Made by a program: the position numbers and the translations under genes. This document shows positions 1-10,479 of a stretch of 64,000 bases of DNA, piece by piece. The stretch comes from Symbiodinium microadriaticum (taxonomy: Eukaryota > Sar > Dinophyceae > Suessiales > Symbiodiniaceae). Under the pieces are notes generated by a model that did not search any database, was not told the DNA's origin, and saw only the letters and a list, made by a program, of their open reading frames with translations. The stretch's first letter is position 1. Each line of letters starts with the position of its first letter. The stretch is from positions 445,971 to 509,970 of the forward strand of contig LSRX01000007.1 of NCBI GenBank assembly GCA_001939145.1. The letters run 5' to 3'.

Positions 1-115
1 ATATATATATATATATAGATGTATGTATACATGCATACACAAACATAAACAATAACATAGACATCTACAATACACATCCATCCATACCATCCATCCATCC
101 ATCCATCCATCCATC

Positions 116-147
<32 letters not shown>

Positions 148-160
148 CATACACACACAG
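1..160. repeat. Microsatellite block: AT, CATC and CATA tracts
   Basis: An (AT)n run opens the window, followed by a (CATC)n tract around 78-117 and a (CATA)n tract around 118-142, then AT/AC-rich sequence. No coding potential. The window edge cuts the AT run, so its true length is unknown. Confidence 0.9.
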
Positions 161-1261
161 ACATACATATGTTTGCTAGGCCCCCAAGGAAGCACCTCCT
201 CCACCCACACCGTGACTTTCTGACCGGGCATGATCTCCTGGTGCTGGTTAGAGCTATAGACGGGCCTTACAGTCGAAGCTGTAGCAGCTCTAAGGTTTAG
301 GGGTTTATGCTCTCACAACTCCGCGAAGGTCCAACAGGTGCAAGCTTTAGGGTTTAAGGGTTTAGAGCTCCAAAATTGAAGTGCCCAACTCGGTACCTGG
401 CTTTAGGATACTAGTTACTAGTAATATCTAGCAGCAATGAAGGTTTGTAAATTAAAGAGTATGTGTATATATATATATATGATTCTTAGATACTTTTTTG
501 CCCTCAGACCAACCTCGGGTCAGTCCATGCGGCAAGGCATGACGATTCATGCACTCGATGTTCGGTGTTGATCTCCTCTGGGTTGTAGTTTCGGGCCCCT
601 GAAAAAGAATTTATGACTAGGTACCTCTGCAGGAACCATAAAGGAAAATCAACAAATTTCCCAAAGTACCACGTCCTAGACGCCTCGACAAAACAAGCAA
701 GAGTCCCTGAGTCCCTGAACCCAAGGCCTCGTAGACATCGGCCACATAATTCTCCGAAATCAGTTGTATCGGCACCTGACTGTGGCATCCCGGGTTGCGA
801 CTGTAGGTTCCGAAGCCTAACACCTTAAACCCCAAAGAGCCATATAACTGGTGGGATCATTCTTCCAGGGCTTGGGGCGTTGGAGGGTTTGGGGCTGTGA
901 GAAAGACCTCACTGGCGGGTTCGTTGATCGAAGCGAAGCTTTCTCTAGAGGCTCTGGGTTTACAGATTGTGCAATCCTATCGTCTTGGCTGTCTTCGCTG
1001 TGATGCCATTGCCCTTAGAATACACATCCCGAAAGGCGTTCGTCTCCCCAATTTGTGAAGATCACAGGCCCACTATGGGATGTTCCGTTATTGCAGCGAT
1101 GGTCCATGAAACAAAGAAATGTCCAGCTGAGAAACTCGCCACCTAATGTTGAGTCCCAGGGCACCAAGCCATCGCGCTGGGCGCCCACGTCAACGAAAGC
1201 GCCGAACCTCTCGATGGCCCGGACAATACCTGTCCTGGGCTGGTTGCAGAATGCCACAGAC
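161..1261. other. Non-coding stretch with scattered telomere-like motifs
   Basis: No gene recognised. Single TTTAGGG-like words occur near 290-370 and 885. Short open frames at 504-835 overlap on both strands and lack coherent protein features. A short AT run lies near 465-481. Confidence 0.6.
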
Positions 1262-1382
1262 TGCCGGTACTGCTACTACTGCGACGACTACTACTACGTT
1301 TACTACGACTACTACCACTGCTACTACAACTATAACTACAACAACAACAACAACAACTACTACTACTACCACCACTACTCAA
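1262..1382. repeat. Trinucleotide microsatellite (ACT/ACA)n
   Basis: Imperfect array of TAC/ACT/ACA triplets on the plus strand. All six frames stay open here, giving poly-Thr, poly-Tyr, poly-Val or poly-Ser frames that are artefacts of the triplet period. No gene is called. Confidence 0.9.
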
Positions 1383-2020
1383 TGCTTGCTTTTTCTTCTG
1401 CTGCTACTCTTTATCCGCTAATTTGCCCTTGTCAAAGTCGAGGCTCAGTCGCTGTCCTGTTTGTAGCGAGGAAACAGGTACCTCGTGCGGACGGTGGGGC
1501 ACTTAAATCAACACACTAATCCGGGAGCAATGGCGCTGTCCATGTAGGAACGGCACTGTCACGGGCGACCATCTTTGCTATTCGGAGTCACCGATGTAGC
1601 TGGTTGTTGTCCCTGCTGGCAGCTGCTAGTAATAGTAGTAGAGGTGCGTGCTGCAAATCCAACGGGGGATGCAGCATCCGACCTAAGATAAATTTTGCGG
1701 GAACCCTAGTACATCTGGATACGGAGCGAACGGAAGGGTCGGCAAGATGAGAGAAGAAATCTTGCCTTTCACGCAACTGAACACCCTATGTGGCCCTATA
1801 CACCCTATAGACCCAATAAGCCTCACGCCCTAATTAAACATGGAAACGCAAAGTCGCTGAGCGATGATAAACCCTGGCACTCCTAACACCCTAAACCCCT
1901 AAGTCCGTAGGCCATGATACCCTTTGGCTCTGCACCACGCGCACCAGGTTCTTGGCGAGCAATCCTGCGATCTGACGGTCGACCTGCATCCACCAGAAGA
2001 GAAAACGCAGCATACATGGA
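1383..2020. other. Non-coding stretch
   Basis: No gene, RNA or element recognised. A few CCCTA/CCCTAAAC words occur near 1788-1900. Confidence 0.5.
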
Positions 2021-2026
2021 CATATG

Positions 2027-2070
<44 letters not shown>

Positions 2071-2480
2071 GTATACATATACGTATACGTATACATATAC
2101 ATATACACATACATATACATATACATATATATGTATGCACACACTCTCTCTACATGTTTCTATACACATATATACATATATACATATATACATACATATT
2201 ACATATATATATATATACATATCATCACCGTTGTTCTTTCTGCTTGTTGGTCGTCTCTCTCTCTCTCTCTCTCTCGCTCTGTCTCTCTCCCTCTCTCCGT
2301 CTCTCTGTCTCTTGCTCTCGCGCTCTCTCTCTCTCTCTGTACAAATCTGTGTATATATATATATACGTATATGTGAATCTGCATAATATGTATATATACA
2401 TATATACGTATGTATGTGTATATATATATATATATAGACATATACACATACATATATATATATATATGGCTGTTGATCAA
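2021..2480. repeat. Compound microsatellite: (ATACAT)n, (CT)n, (AT)n
   Basis: A hexamer-like ATACAT array covers about 2024-2130, AT/AC-rich sequence about 2150-2222, a (CT)n tract about 2253-2338, then AT/ATAC repeats to about 2468. Frames up to 150 codons here translate as Tyr-Ile/Tyr-Thr or Ser-Leu repeats and are not genes. Confidence 0.92.
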
Positions 2481-2699
2481 AATTGCTTCATCCCGGAATG
2501 TCCTTCTTCACGAATAAAAAAATAACTTTAACAAAACCACCGCGGTACTTTCGCGAAGGCATACTGACATAACTTTTGCAGAACAATTAAATAACTTTAA
2601 CAAAACCATCGCAAAACTTTCGCGATGGCATATTTCGCTATGCAGTTGTCGTTTCATATAAATTATGCCAAAAGGAGCTTTAGATCAACTGCCATATAT
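2462..2699. mobile_element. 238-bp inverted-repeat element (H) with internal direct repeats
   Basis: The ends are inverted copies: ATATATGGCTGTTGATCAAA at the left, and at the right the reverse complement of ATATATGGCAGTTGATCTAA. Inside are two direct copies of a 43-base unit (2521-2563 and 2590-2632), 69 bases apart, each containing AATAACTTTAACAAAACC and ending in a TTCGCGA palindrome. The size and inverted ends fit a non-autonomous DNA element. The left end abuts an AT microsatellite. There is no open frame of note, and no second copy was seen. Confidence 0.55.
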
Positions 2700-4680
2700 G
2701 TTTGTGTAGACGTATGTATATATCGAAGCAATAGACCAGCATGAATCTGTATGAACAGTGCTCCCTCCAAGACGACAGGGAAAATGCGCACTTGATAGGG
2801 GCCTGGCGAAGGGATTTGATCTGCATGCTCCGGTCGAAACTCAGAGCAAGGGCCTAGGTTGTAGGGGTTTGGGGCTTTTGGTTCAGTATTTATGCCAACC
2901 CCTGTGAAGGGACCCAGAACCCTGAACCCCAAACCCTTATGGAACCCCTTTTGGATCCCTTTAAAGGAATCCCTGAGCCCTTGAGGGCAAAACAAAAAAA
3001 AATGGTTCGGCAACAGCCTCCTCAGAATCCTCCCAGACCTCTTCGCCAGCTTGGCGCCTCGATCTGATGGTTCCTTGGCTAGCAGCTGTTTCAGGTTTAG
3101 GGATTTAGGCCTTTGGGGTTTAGTGCCAAGGGGTACTTTATAGGGTTAAGGGGTTTAGGGTTTACAGGCCTTTAGTGCTTTGACGGATCACCACCTCCCT
3201 TTCTCGAGTAGTGCTAGGAGGTACAGGTCCCTCTTGTTGGTACATCATTACATCGCTCAACCGCGAATTCGATTCCCTGTTGCTGTACTTGTCTTCGTGT
3301 TCCACCACATCACCTCTCTGAAAACTCAGATTGCCAGGGACATCTCGCCTTAAAAAAAAACTTGTGGAGTGTTCACGACAGACCCTTTGGACTCCAATCC
3401 CTGCGCTGCGACACATTCCCTTCTACTTTTTTCTCGCTGGGCCTAAACCTTGCGAAGACAACGAACCTGGGCAGCAGGGCGGTGACACCCTAAACCCGAG
3501 AGGCCCTATAAACCCTAAACCCTCTCATCACCGACTTTCCCAAGCTCTGTTACAGAAAGGTCCCGCCCGAGTCGTGCATCCATCCCGGGTCGGAGCCGCA
3601 ATTGAACCGAAACCCCTCATGATACATTTTCAACCCTGGTCCCTAACCTCGGAAAGCCTGAACATCTGGGTCTAGGAGGCAGTTTGAAAGGTCCAGGTAT
3701 CCAGAGACTTTCGCTGCGATGAGCCCGAGCGCCAAAGAACACCTGGGCCTCTTCGAGGCGTCAAGGCATCTCTGAAGCCGGAGACCCAGAGCCTGAGCCC
3801 CCGCCGCACCTACTCTGCAAGCTGCTTCGCTTGCAACCCAAAGCCCTACATAAGCTCTGCAACCGAAACCGTGATCCTAAACCCAAAAGTCCAGAATCCC
3901 TATAAGCCTCATGAAAAGCCTTCTTCAGGCTAAGCCCTAAATCCCACAACCTGCACGTCTGCAAGCCTCCTTGTAAGGCTTCCTAACTTCTGCCGTGATG
4001 GGGGAAAGGGAACTGTGAATCCTCTACAGCCACTCCTGCCCACGTAATCCTTGGGTACTGCCCACACTGCCCACACCCTAAAAGGTTGGATTAAGGGCTA
4101 CATTGGCGGCTATATATGAAGAGGGTGGAGTCAGGACCCAATGTAAACCACAGAAAATATCTTATATTTTCAAACAGGAAGGGCCCAAGGAGCGGAACAC
4201 TAAACCCCAGGCCCTGAACACATGCACCCCGCCTTGCCCCGAATACCTCCACCCACCCCCACACACACAAACAAAAAAGGGAAAAAACGTAAGGCGTAAA
4301 CCCTCCACCCTTCCTTCCAAGACTTCAGCCCTAAACTCCAGTCCCTAAAACCCAAACCTGGCCTTAACGGTTAACTTTGCCTCTGCCCCTACATAAACCT
4401 GTCTCTTCAAACCCTGAAGCCCAACACACCTATACACTACGCTCGAACATCCTAAAGCTCATACCCTTAAAGCCCCAAGCCCCTTAACTCTCTGTTTTTC
4501 TCAAATTTTAAACCCTAAAGCTCAAAAGCCCTCAATCCCCAAACCTCCCACCTCACCTCACTCTTCTGCTCTCTGATGCCGGTGGCCGGTGTCGCAAAGC
4601 AGCAGGCCACAAAGGAAGCCTTGGGCCTCGAAGAGACCGTAGGGACTTTAAATACCTGTATTATATATACCTACATGCAT
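2700..4680. other. Non-coding, rich in degenerate telomere-like words
   Basis: About 2.0 kb without a convincing gene. Degenerate TTTAGGG words lie at 2850-2880 and 3090-3170, and CCCTAAAC words at 3485-3525, 3870-3950 and 4200-4560. The text is dominated by CCC-TAAA and CCCTGAA variants. The open frames (for example 3331-3675) are low-complexity Pro/Lys-rich translations of these words. Confidence 0.6.
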
Positions 4681-4717
4681 GTATGTATGTATGTATGTAT
4701 GTATGTATGTATGTATG
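4681..4717. repeat. (GTAT)n microsatellite
   Basis: About nine perfect GTAT units. The surrounding 60-codon frame is spurious. Confidence 0.9.
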
Positions 4718-6258
4718 AGGGTTCCTTTTTAACGGTAAAGTTTTGTGATTGCTTTTGATTTCAGGGATTGGGGGTCATTGCCCGTAGTTGTTTCGGGGAG
4801 TGGTTTTTGCCTTTAGAGGTTTAGTGCTCCGCAGTTCAAGGGTTGCTTGAAAGGTACTGTTATGTTCTACACAACCGTTTGGGTTTACGCTTTAGGGGGC
4901 TTGTAACCTTCAAGCTTCAAGCTCGAAGGTGTTAGAGATTAGGGTTTTTTGATTTTCACTCTCGCAAAGCAAGCCTCCACATAGTCCCGTCAGGCAAACG
5001 GATGGCTCAAAGCTTCAACATGAGACAGGCACTTAATGCCGACACTGCTAAACATAGAGTAAACTTCAGCTGCCGAGCCACCTCCAGCAAACATTGCTCC
5101 CGCTCCACGATTGAGATGTTGTAATGTCTAACCCAACACAGACACAGCCATCGACGCTACCAAGAAGAAACATACGTCTAATACAAGAGCGAAGCAAACA
5201 CTCACAAAAAACCCGCAATGACTGTGAGACTTGGCTACGTGCTATATCAAAAGCGCTGACCCTATCCACCGAGAGACTTTCATCCTTCGTGGTGCCATCC
5301 TCTTGACTCAACATGCTAACTGAATACGGTGATTCACCAACTTGTAGGCTCCATGCAGCATCCTCAATGTTCAAACCCGCAAGTACCCGTCCACAAAACA
5401 GCAGCTAGGTCCATTGGACCCCAAACTGGCCAATCCGAAGGTCTGCGAAAAGATCTGTCAGTCCCCAAACATGCAGTATTTCCTTTGCCCACTCGTCCAA
5501 CGGTGTGAATTCTCGACTTGAGTGCTATCTCCTATGCAATGAATTCTACGGATGTCCTCTCATTTCCACCTATGTATGCGTTGAATTCCATGAATATCGT
5601 CAGACCTCCACTCAGCGAATTTCATGAATGCCGTCTCGCCGCAGCGCAGTTGAGTATACATTAATGTAGCTGTTTATCATACTGTAGCAGTTGCATACTG
5701 TTATTTCCTGAATTCTACAGAGGCAGCACCTGTCAGCGACCTCGCCATCTCACAAGGTTTGACAGGCCTAAGGAAGATTCGCGTGACGGAATGAATGCGC
5801 ATGTAGTCCTTTTTGTGATGTGTGCAGTCCATGTATCCCACATCAGGAGGCACCGAACAGCACGTAGACCATGAAACGATCCAATGAGCTCCATAGCCAA
5901 ATGGCGCCTCCCATGCGCCCAAACACATCTCTTAATGATGGTTTGGTCGTGCTCCCAAGAACCCCACAAGAACCCAAGAAACCTAGAGCCCATACTCGAC
6001 CGCCAACGAGTGAGAGGACGGACCTCATCGACAGTGAAGACGACATCTTTCATCGATGAAACCTGACCCCATAGAGGTCACCGGGAGTGCGAAGCACTCA
6101 CTTATCATATCAAGTGTCATCTACGTACCTACAACGAATTGCCTTCATTACAGCTATAGTGTTCACTCTCCTAGGACACAGGCCCTCCCATGGAAAAGCT
6201 TCGATGAATCTTCGTTTTGCAAAGTCACAGTCTCTCGTCCGGGACTTCCAGGTCAGTG
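4718..6258. other. Stretch poor in telomere-like motifs, possible continuation of the retropseudogene
   Basis: After about 4960 the TTTAGGG/CCCTAAA words almost vanish until about 6870, unlike the flanks. Minus-strand frames of 75-106 codons (5066-5374, 5733-6053, 6110-6343) follow the SL-tagged pseudogene downstream in different phases. They could be frameshifted parts of the same retroposed mRNA or chance. From about 5510 to 5625, GAATTC/GAATTT words recur at roughly 40-55 base intervals. No family was recognised. Confidence 0.4.
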
Positions 6259-6849
6259 CTACAAAGGTACACAGGCCATCACACACGTGTTGCATGTATT
6301 CCCTAATTCGTGAATTCTTCGTACTGCCGTACAATTTATGCAAGCATGGTACAAAGACTCATGCATCGCGGTGCCGACATCATGCATTTGGTGCCACAAA
6401 CACACTCGTGCCCATGCGTATGCATGCAGGTCGCCAGAGCGTATGCATGCGGTACTTTGCCATGCCTGTGCATTCGTGCCCGCATGAGCTTGTACAGCAC
6501 ATAGCGCTGCATCTGGAGGGTCTTCGCCTTCCTCGCTGTGCTCTTCTTCCTCCATCTCTTCCTCCTCCTCTGCCACGGCCTTAGGAAGGCCAGCTCTGCG
6601 TCTTGTTCATCCACACGGCGAACCAGCTTTGTCACTAGGCCCTAGGCTTTCCGGCTGGCCAGGTCGCTCCTTGCCCTCATGTCCTTGCTCAACAGGTAAC
6701 AGTCTGACCTGCTGCTCTAGACCAGGGAGGGGCTTGTCATCCTTGCAATTGCAAGCAAACAGAAACTCAGCAAAGGAATCCATGGGCTCGATTTTGCTGC
6801 GCGGTTGAAGGGGCTGCCAAGGTTGCAACAAAGACTGAGCCAAAAGGAA
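6259..6849 (-). pseudogene. Retroposed, SL-tagged mRNA copy with interrupted frame (unknown product)
   Basis: This lies immediately downstream (minus strand) of a spliced-leader sequence, so it is read as a processed cDNA re-inserted in the genome. The first ATG after the leader is at 6783. That frame runs 58 codons to a TGA at 6607-6609, then continues in the same phase for about 115 codons to a stop at 6259. The continuation holds a strongly acidic stretch (AEEEEEMEEEEHSEEGED) and then His/Ala/Cys-rich sequence that looks decayed around GCATGC-type repeats. A second phase (6336-6635) is also open and gives a basic Arg/Lys-rich peptide. Seen: SL plus frame plus in-frame stop. Inferred: a dead retrocopy. 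The family is not recognised, and it may extend to about 5.7 kb or beyond. Confidence 0.5.
6835..6847 (-). other. Decayed second spliced-leader copy
   Basis: Minus strand CCTTTTGGCTCAG, two bases downstream of the complete leader, matches the 3' end of the dinoflagellate SL (CCATTTTGGCTCAAG) with single-base losses. Tandem SL relics of this kind arise when a retroposed mRNA is transcribed, trans-spliced again and retroposed again. Confidence 0.6.
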
Positions 6850-6870
6850 CTTGAGCCAAAATGGCTACGG
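6850..6870 (-). other. Dinoflagellate spliced-leader relic (21 of 22 nt)
   Basis: The minus strand reads CCGTAGCCATTTTGG followed by CTCAAG. It is identical to the 22-nt dinoflagellate SL except that the first position is C instead of the usual A/G/T. It is not an SL RNA gene: the SL donor GT and downstream snRNA body are absent (the SL is followed by TTCC), and the SL runs straight into a second decayed SL and an open frame. It therefore marks the 5' end of a retroposed, trans-spliced transcript. Confidence 0.88.
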
Positions 6871-8279
6871 GACTAGGGTTTGGGGTCTTCTAGGCCGTCC
6901 TTGCTGTCGTATTCGGGGGCTTCTGGTAGCTATGACGGCTTGGGGTAGGGGGTTTGCTCTGATATGTGGGGTCTTCCCATGAGTCTTCTGGCACTGGTTG
7001 CTGTGGGTTAGGCAGCTTGGAGGGGGGCGGAGGCTGCTAAATGAGAAAATGGACGTGGCCACAACTAATCAACCGAACCTGTTTCAAAACTTCATGCAAG
7101 CTGTACTAACCCTTATAAAGCCTTAAAGTTTATAAGCCCTATAAAACCCCGCTGAAGGGACAGCGCAGCCTCTGACTTCCCCAAACTCCACAAAGTCGAA
7201 ATAAGAGGCCTCGCGAGCCCGCCGGCACCAGCGGAGCGGCCAGGACCATGGCATTTCCCTCTCAGTACCCCCGATATTTTCGGCTTTATAGGGTTTGGAG
7301 CCCAGGGCTTGAAAGAAAGTAAGGCTTGTGGCTGAAGGTTCGGCATTTAAGTGTCTTCATGTGCATCGTTGGACCTAGAAGGTGGAGGATGACACATGTC
7401 TTACGATGCTGCTAGGGCAAGGGTGGGTGTTGATGTCCAAAGACACTCAACGGACGTACGGATACTCGGCGTCTGCAAATCATAATATGAAGCCATCTAT
7501 GCTTTAAGACTTTCCGGTTGCAGCGTGTACTTATGTAGGAAGATACAGGTAGAAGCACATCCTTCAGCATCAAATCTTCGAAGTGAGATCCTATAAAACC
7601 TGTTGGAGACGGCCCTCCATCTTCTGCCTGACATTGCCCTCAAGTCTAAGACCCCACAAATTTCAATATGTGGGTCTTTAAGAGACCTTCTTTGCTTCTT
7701 CGGATCCTTTTCGAGCCTTGCGACAGCAATGTCCTACCAATGCCAAAAGAGCCGTGTTTCAGCACACGACATAGCTGGCAAAGTACATATAACAACTCAG
7801 GGGTTTTACGTGCACTGAAAAAACAAACACACACACACACAACACTGAGTTAAACGCAGCAAAGGCACAAAGCCCGAAGTCCCGTTCGCGAACCGCCACA
7901 CCCACACCCACACCCACACTCACACCCACCCACACACACACACACACGCATATGAAGCTGACATCCCACGATGCCAAAGGCCCCTTGTGAGCTACGCATG
8001 GAAACCGTGAAACAACAACAAAAACCAAAGCCTTGGCCTCTAAACCCTAAACCCTTCTTTAGGATTCTAGGGCTTAGGGTTTAATAAGAAATAAACGGCC
8101 TAAGGTCGAGGCAGTGAGACTCTGCGAGATGTCCTCAGCCGCCACTGTGGGAGTAAACGTAGCCTGCAGCGGAATCTATAAACAGGCACAGGCTACTGCA
8201 AAACTTACTATAAGGGTTCAGACAGTTCAGACCTATCCAAAAATCTAGAACCCGTAGTCCTTAGTACTAGGAATTGAGC
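6871..8279. other. Non-coding stretch with CA-rich tracts
   Basis: No gene recognised. Short (CA)n or CCCACA tracts lie at about 7827-7842 and 7899-7950. Isolated telomere-like words occur near 7285 and at 8040-8080. The frames at 7113-8028 are short and overlap on both strands. Confidence 0.55.
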
Positions 8280-8281
8280 TT

Positions 8282-8371
8282 TGGGGGGGGGGGGGTGAAG
8301 TATATATATATATAACACACATATATAATTATATATATATATATGTGTATATATATATGTGTGTATATATG

Positions 8372-8406
<35 letters not shown>

Positions 8407-8412
8407 NTATAT
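8282..8412. repeat. G-run followed by (AT)n microsatellite with a single N
   Basis: A 13-base G run is followed by about 110 bases of AT/ATGT repeat. A single N at 8407 within the repeat marks an unresolved assembly join. Confidence 0.9.
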
Positions 8413-8569
8413 CATTAACCGTAGTGACTTTTTGGGGCTCCAGTGTGCGGCCCGGCAGCCGCGCTCTCGGCAGCGGCTTCGCAGGCACGTCGGAGAGTTG
8501 CGGCGTCGTGAAGCCTTGCTGGGACGAGGCCATGCAGCCCTTAAGGGCCTTAAGGGTTCTTAACTCGAT

Positions 8570-8790
8570 GGTTTAGGGTTTGGGGTTTAGGGCTTAGGGT
8601 TTGGGGATTTCGGGTTTAGGGTTTGGGGGTTTAGGGTTTGGGGTTTAGTGGTTTGGGGGTTTGGGGGTTAGGGGTTAGGGGTTTGGGAGTTTGGGGTTTG
8701 GGGTTGCAGGGTGTAGGGTTTTGGGGCTTGGGGCTCGCCGTTCCAAGGTTTGGGGTTGAGGGGCTTAGGGTATAGTGTCTAGGTGATGAG
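8570..8790 (+). repeat. Degenerate TTTAGGG telomere-like tract
   Basis: Dense G-rich strand words (TTTAGGG, TTTGGGG, TTTAGGGC and variants with 6-9 base spacing) on the plus strand. It is not a perfect array, so it is an interstitial, decayed telomere-type repeat rather than a chromosome end. Confidence 0.8.
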
Positions 8791-8929
8791 TCTGGTTAGG
8801 ATGGATCTGTTATAGCTTCACAATAGAGGGAGTATTCAGGAAGAGGTGTCCTTTTCAAGGAAATCGACCATCGGGGCCCCACACCCTAGTGCTGTAAGCG
8901 AAGAAGGAGGCCTCACCCAATCCGTGTGT

Positions 8930-9650
8930 GCTAAACCCTAAGCCCTAAACACTAAAACCTAAACCCTAAACCCGTGGACCTCTAAGGCGGACAACCTTGC
9001 CTGGAACTGTCGGGGTTGTCTTAAGGCTGTAAGGCTAGGGTCTGGCTACAAATATGTGCAAAAATTCTACCCTGAAACCCTAAAACCTATTTGCTTTGGT
9101 GTTTTCAAAGCGCCAAAGTTGTTGGCTTCAGGGGGAAAACTGCAGGTTCGGAGGGGGGGGGGTCAGAGGAAGGTGTTGTGACTACTGTACTAAGTCTTAA
9201 TCTCAGCTTCATGCCGGTTGAGTGCTCAGAGATGGAGGGTGTGTGGGGTTTTGTTGTCGGGTTTATAACACCTAATTTCAACTTGAAACCCTAAACCCTC
9301 AACCCTAACCCCTAAACCCTAAACCTAAACTGCCTCCGGGGCGTCGGTTTTTGGACAGGGCCCTCGGGTGCAAAGTCGCCAAGAGCAGGCCCGGGGCCCT
9401 TGCTGACAAAACCGTCTACCCCAAATCTAAAGCCCTAAACCCAACCCCCGAACCCTACGCCTAAATACGCCCCTAAGCCCGAGACCCTAAGCGCCTAAGT
9501 CCCAAATCCTAAACCCTAAACCCCTAAGCCCGAAACCCTAAACCCGGCCTAAGCCCTAAATCCTAAATCCGAAACCCGGCCTAAGCCCTAAACCCTAAGC
9601 CCCTAAACCCTAAACCCCTAAACCCTAAACCTTAAACCCTAAGTTTCTAA
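8930..9650 (-). repeat. Degenerate CCCTAAA telomere-like tracts (opposite orientation)
   Basis: C-rich words (CCCTAAA, CCCCTAAA, CCCTAAGC, CCTAAATC) are dense at 8935-8975 and 9284-9335 and nearly continuous at 9420-9650. The orientation is inverted relative to both flanking tracts. The region between them (8976-9283) contains a non-coding spacer with a short G run near 9155. Confidence 0.8.
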
Positions 9651-9724
9651 GAAACTTTTTCGCTTCGGAGCCAGGGCCGAGAAGGCTCCTCCTCGCCGTC
9701 TGCACCAAGGAGCAAAGCTCCCCA

Positions 9725-10220
9725 CCTCGGTTTAGGGCTTTTTGTTCCCTCGGTTTAGAAGTTTTTTCTTGCTCCCTCGGTTTAGGGGTTTAGGGTTTTT
9801 GGGTTTAGGGCATCGTTCAGGGCTTAAGGGGTTTAGAGGCTTGGGGTTTAGGGTTTCAGCACTCACTCTCGTTTAGGGTTTAGGTTCATAGTTCAGCGCT
9901 TAAGGGGTTTAGGGTTTAGGGGTTTGGTGTTTTTTTGTCAGGGTTTAGGGTTTAGGGGTTTATGGCTTAGCTTTCCGGGGTTTAGGGGCTTAGGATTTTT
10001 GGGATTAGGGTTCATAGTTCAGGGCTTAGGGTACCNGGTTTAGGGTTTAGGGGTTTATGGCTTAGCTTTCCGGGGTTTAGGGGCTTAGGATTTTTGGGAT
10101 TAGGGTTCATAGTTCAGGGCTTAGGGTACCGGGTTTAGGGGTTTAGGGTTTGTGGTTCAGGGTCAAGGCGTTGGGATTAGGGTTTGGGTTCAGGGTTTAG
10201 GATTTTTGGGTTTAGGGTTC
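9725..10220 (+). repeat. Degenerate TTTAGGG telomere-like tract with 94-bp duplication
   Basis: Plus-strand G-rich words continue for about 500 bases. Bases 9942-10035 and 10037-10130 are the same 94-bp sequence separated by one N at 10036, so the local copy number is uncertain. The open frame starting at 10184 is spurious. Confidence 0.8.
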
Positions 10221-10303
10221 ATGGTTCAGGCTGGGTTGTCTGCGTCTGTGTGCAACCGTTGCCTTGTGCTTGCATGATGGTAAGCGAGGAGGTATGTATA
10301 CTT

Positions 10304-10342
10304 TATGTATGTATGTATGTATGTATGTATGTATGTATGTAT
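10304..10342. repeat. (GTAT)n microsatellite
   Basis: About nine tandem TATG units, the same motif as at 4681 and 31600. The flank 10343-10480 is enriched in decayed GTAC/GTAT words. Confidence 0.9.
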
Positions 10343-10479
10343 GATCATGTACGTAAGGATGCACTGCACTGCACGGCCCAGCTCTGCGCTGCACAGTAAT
10401 GTATGCATGCACGAACGGATGTACGTATGTGCCTCTATGTCTGTACGAGAGTTTGTATGTACGTAGGAGTGCGCAGCCA

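Noticed and set aside
2021..2525. Several frames of 93-150 codons on both strands
   Set aside because: Pure translations of ATAC, CT and AT repeats (Tyr-Ile, Tyr-Thr, Ser-Leu).
6850..6870. SL RNA gene
   Set aside because: The SL is followed by TTCC and a decayed SL, not by a GT donor and SL RNA body. No tandem SL/5S repeat is present.
8570..10220. True chromosome end
   Set aside because: The repeats are degenerate, switch strand and have unique DNA on both sides.
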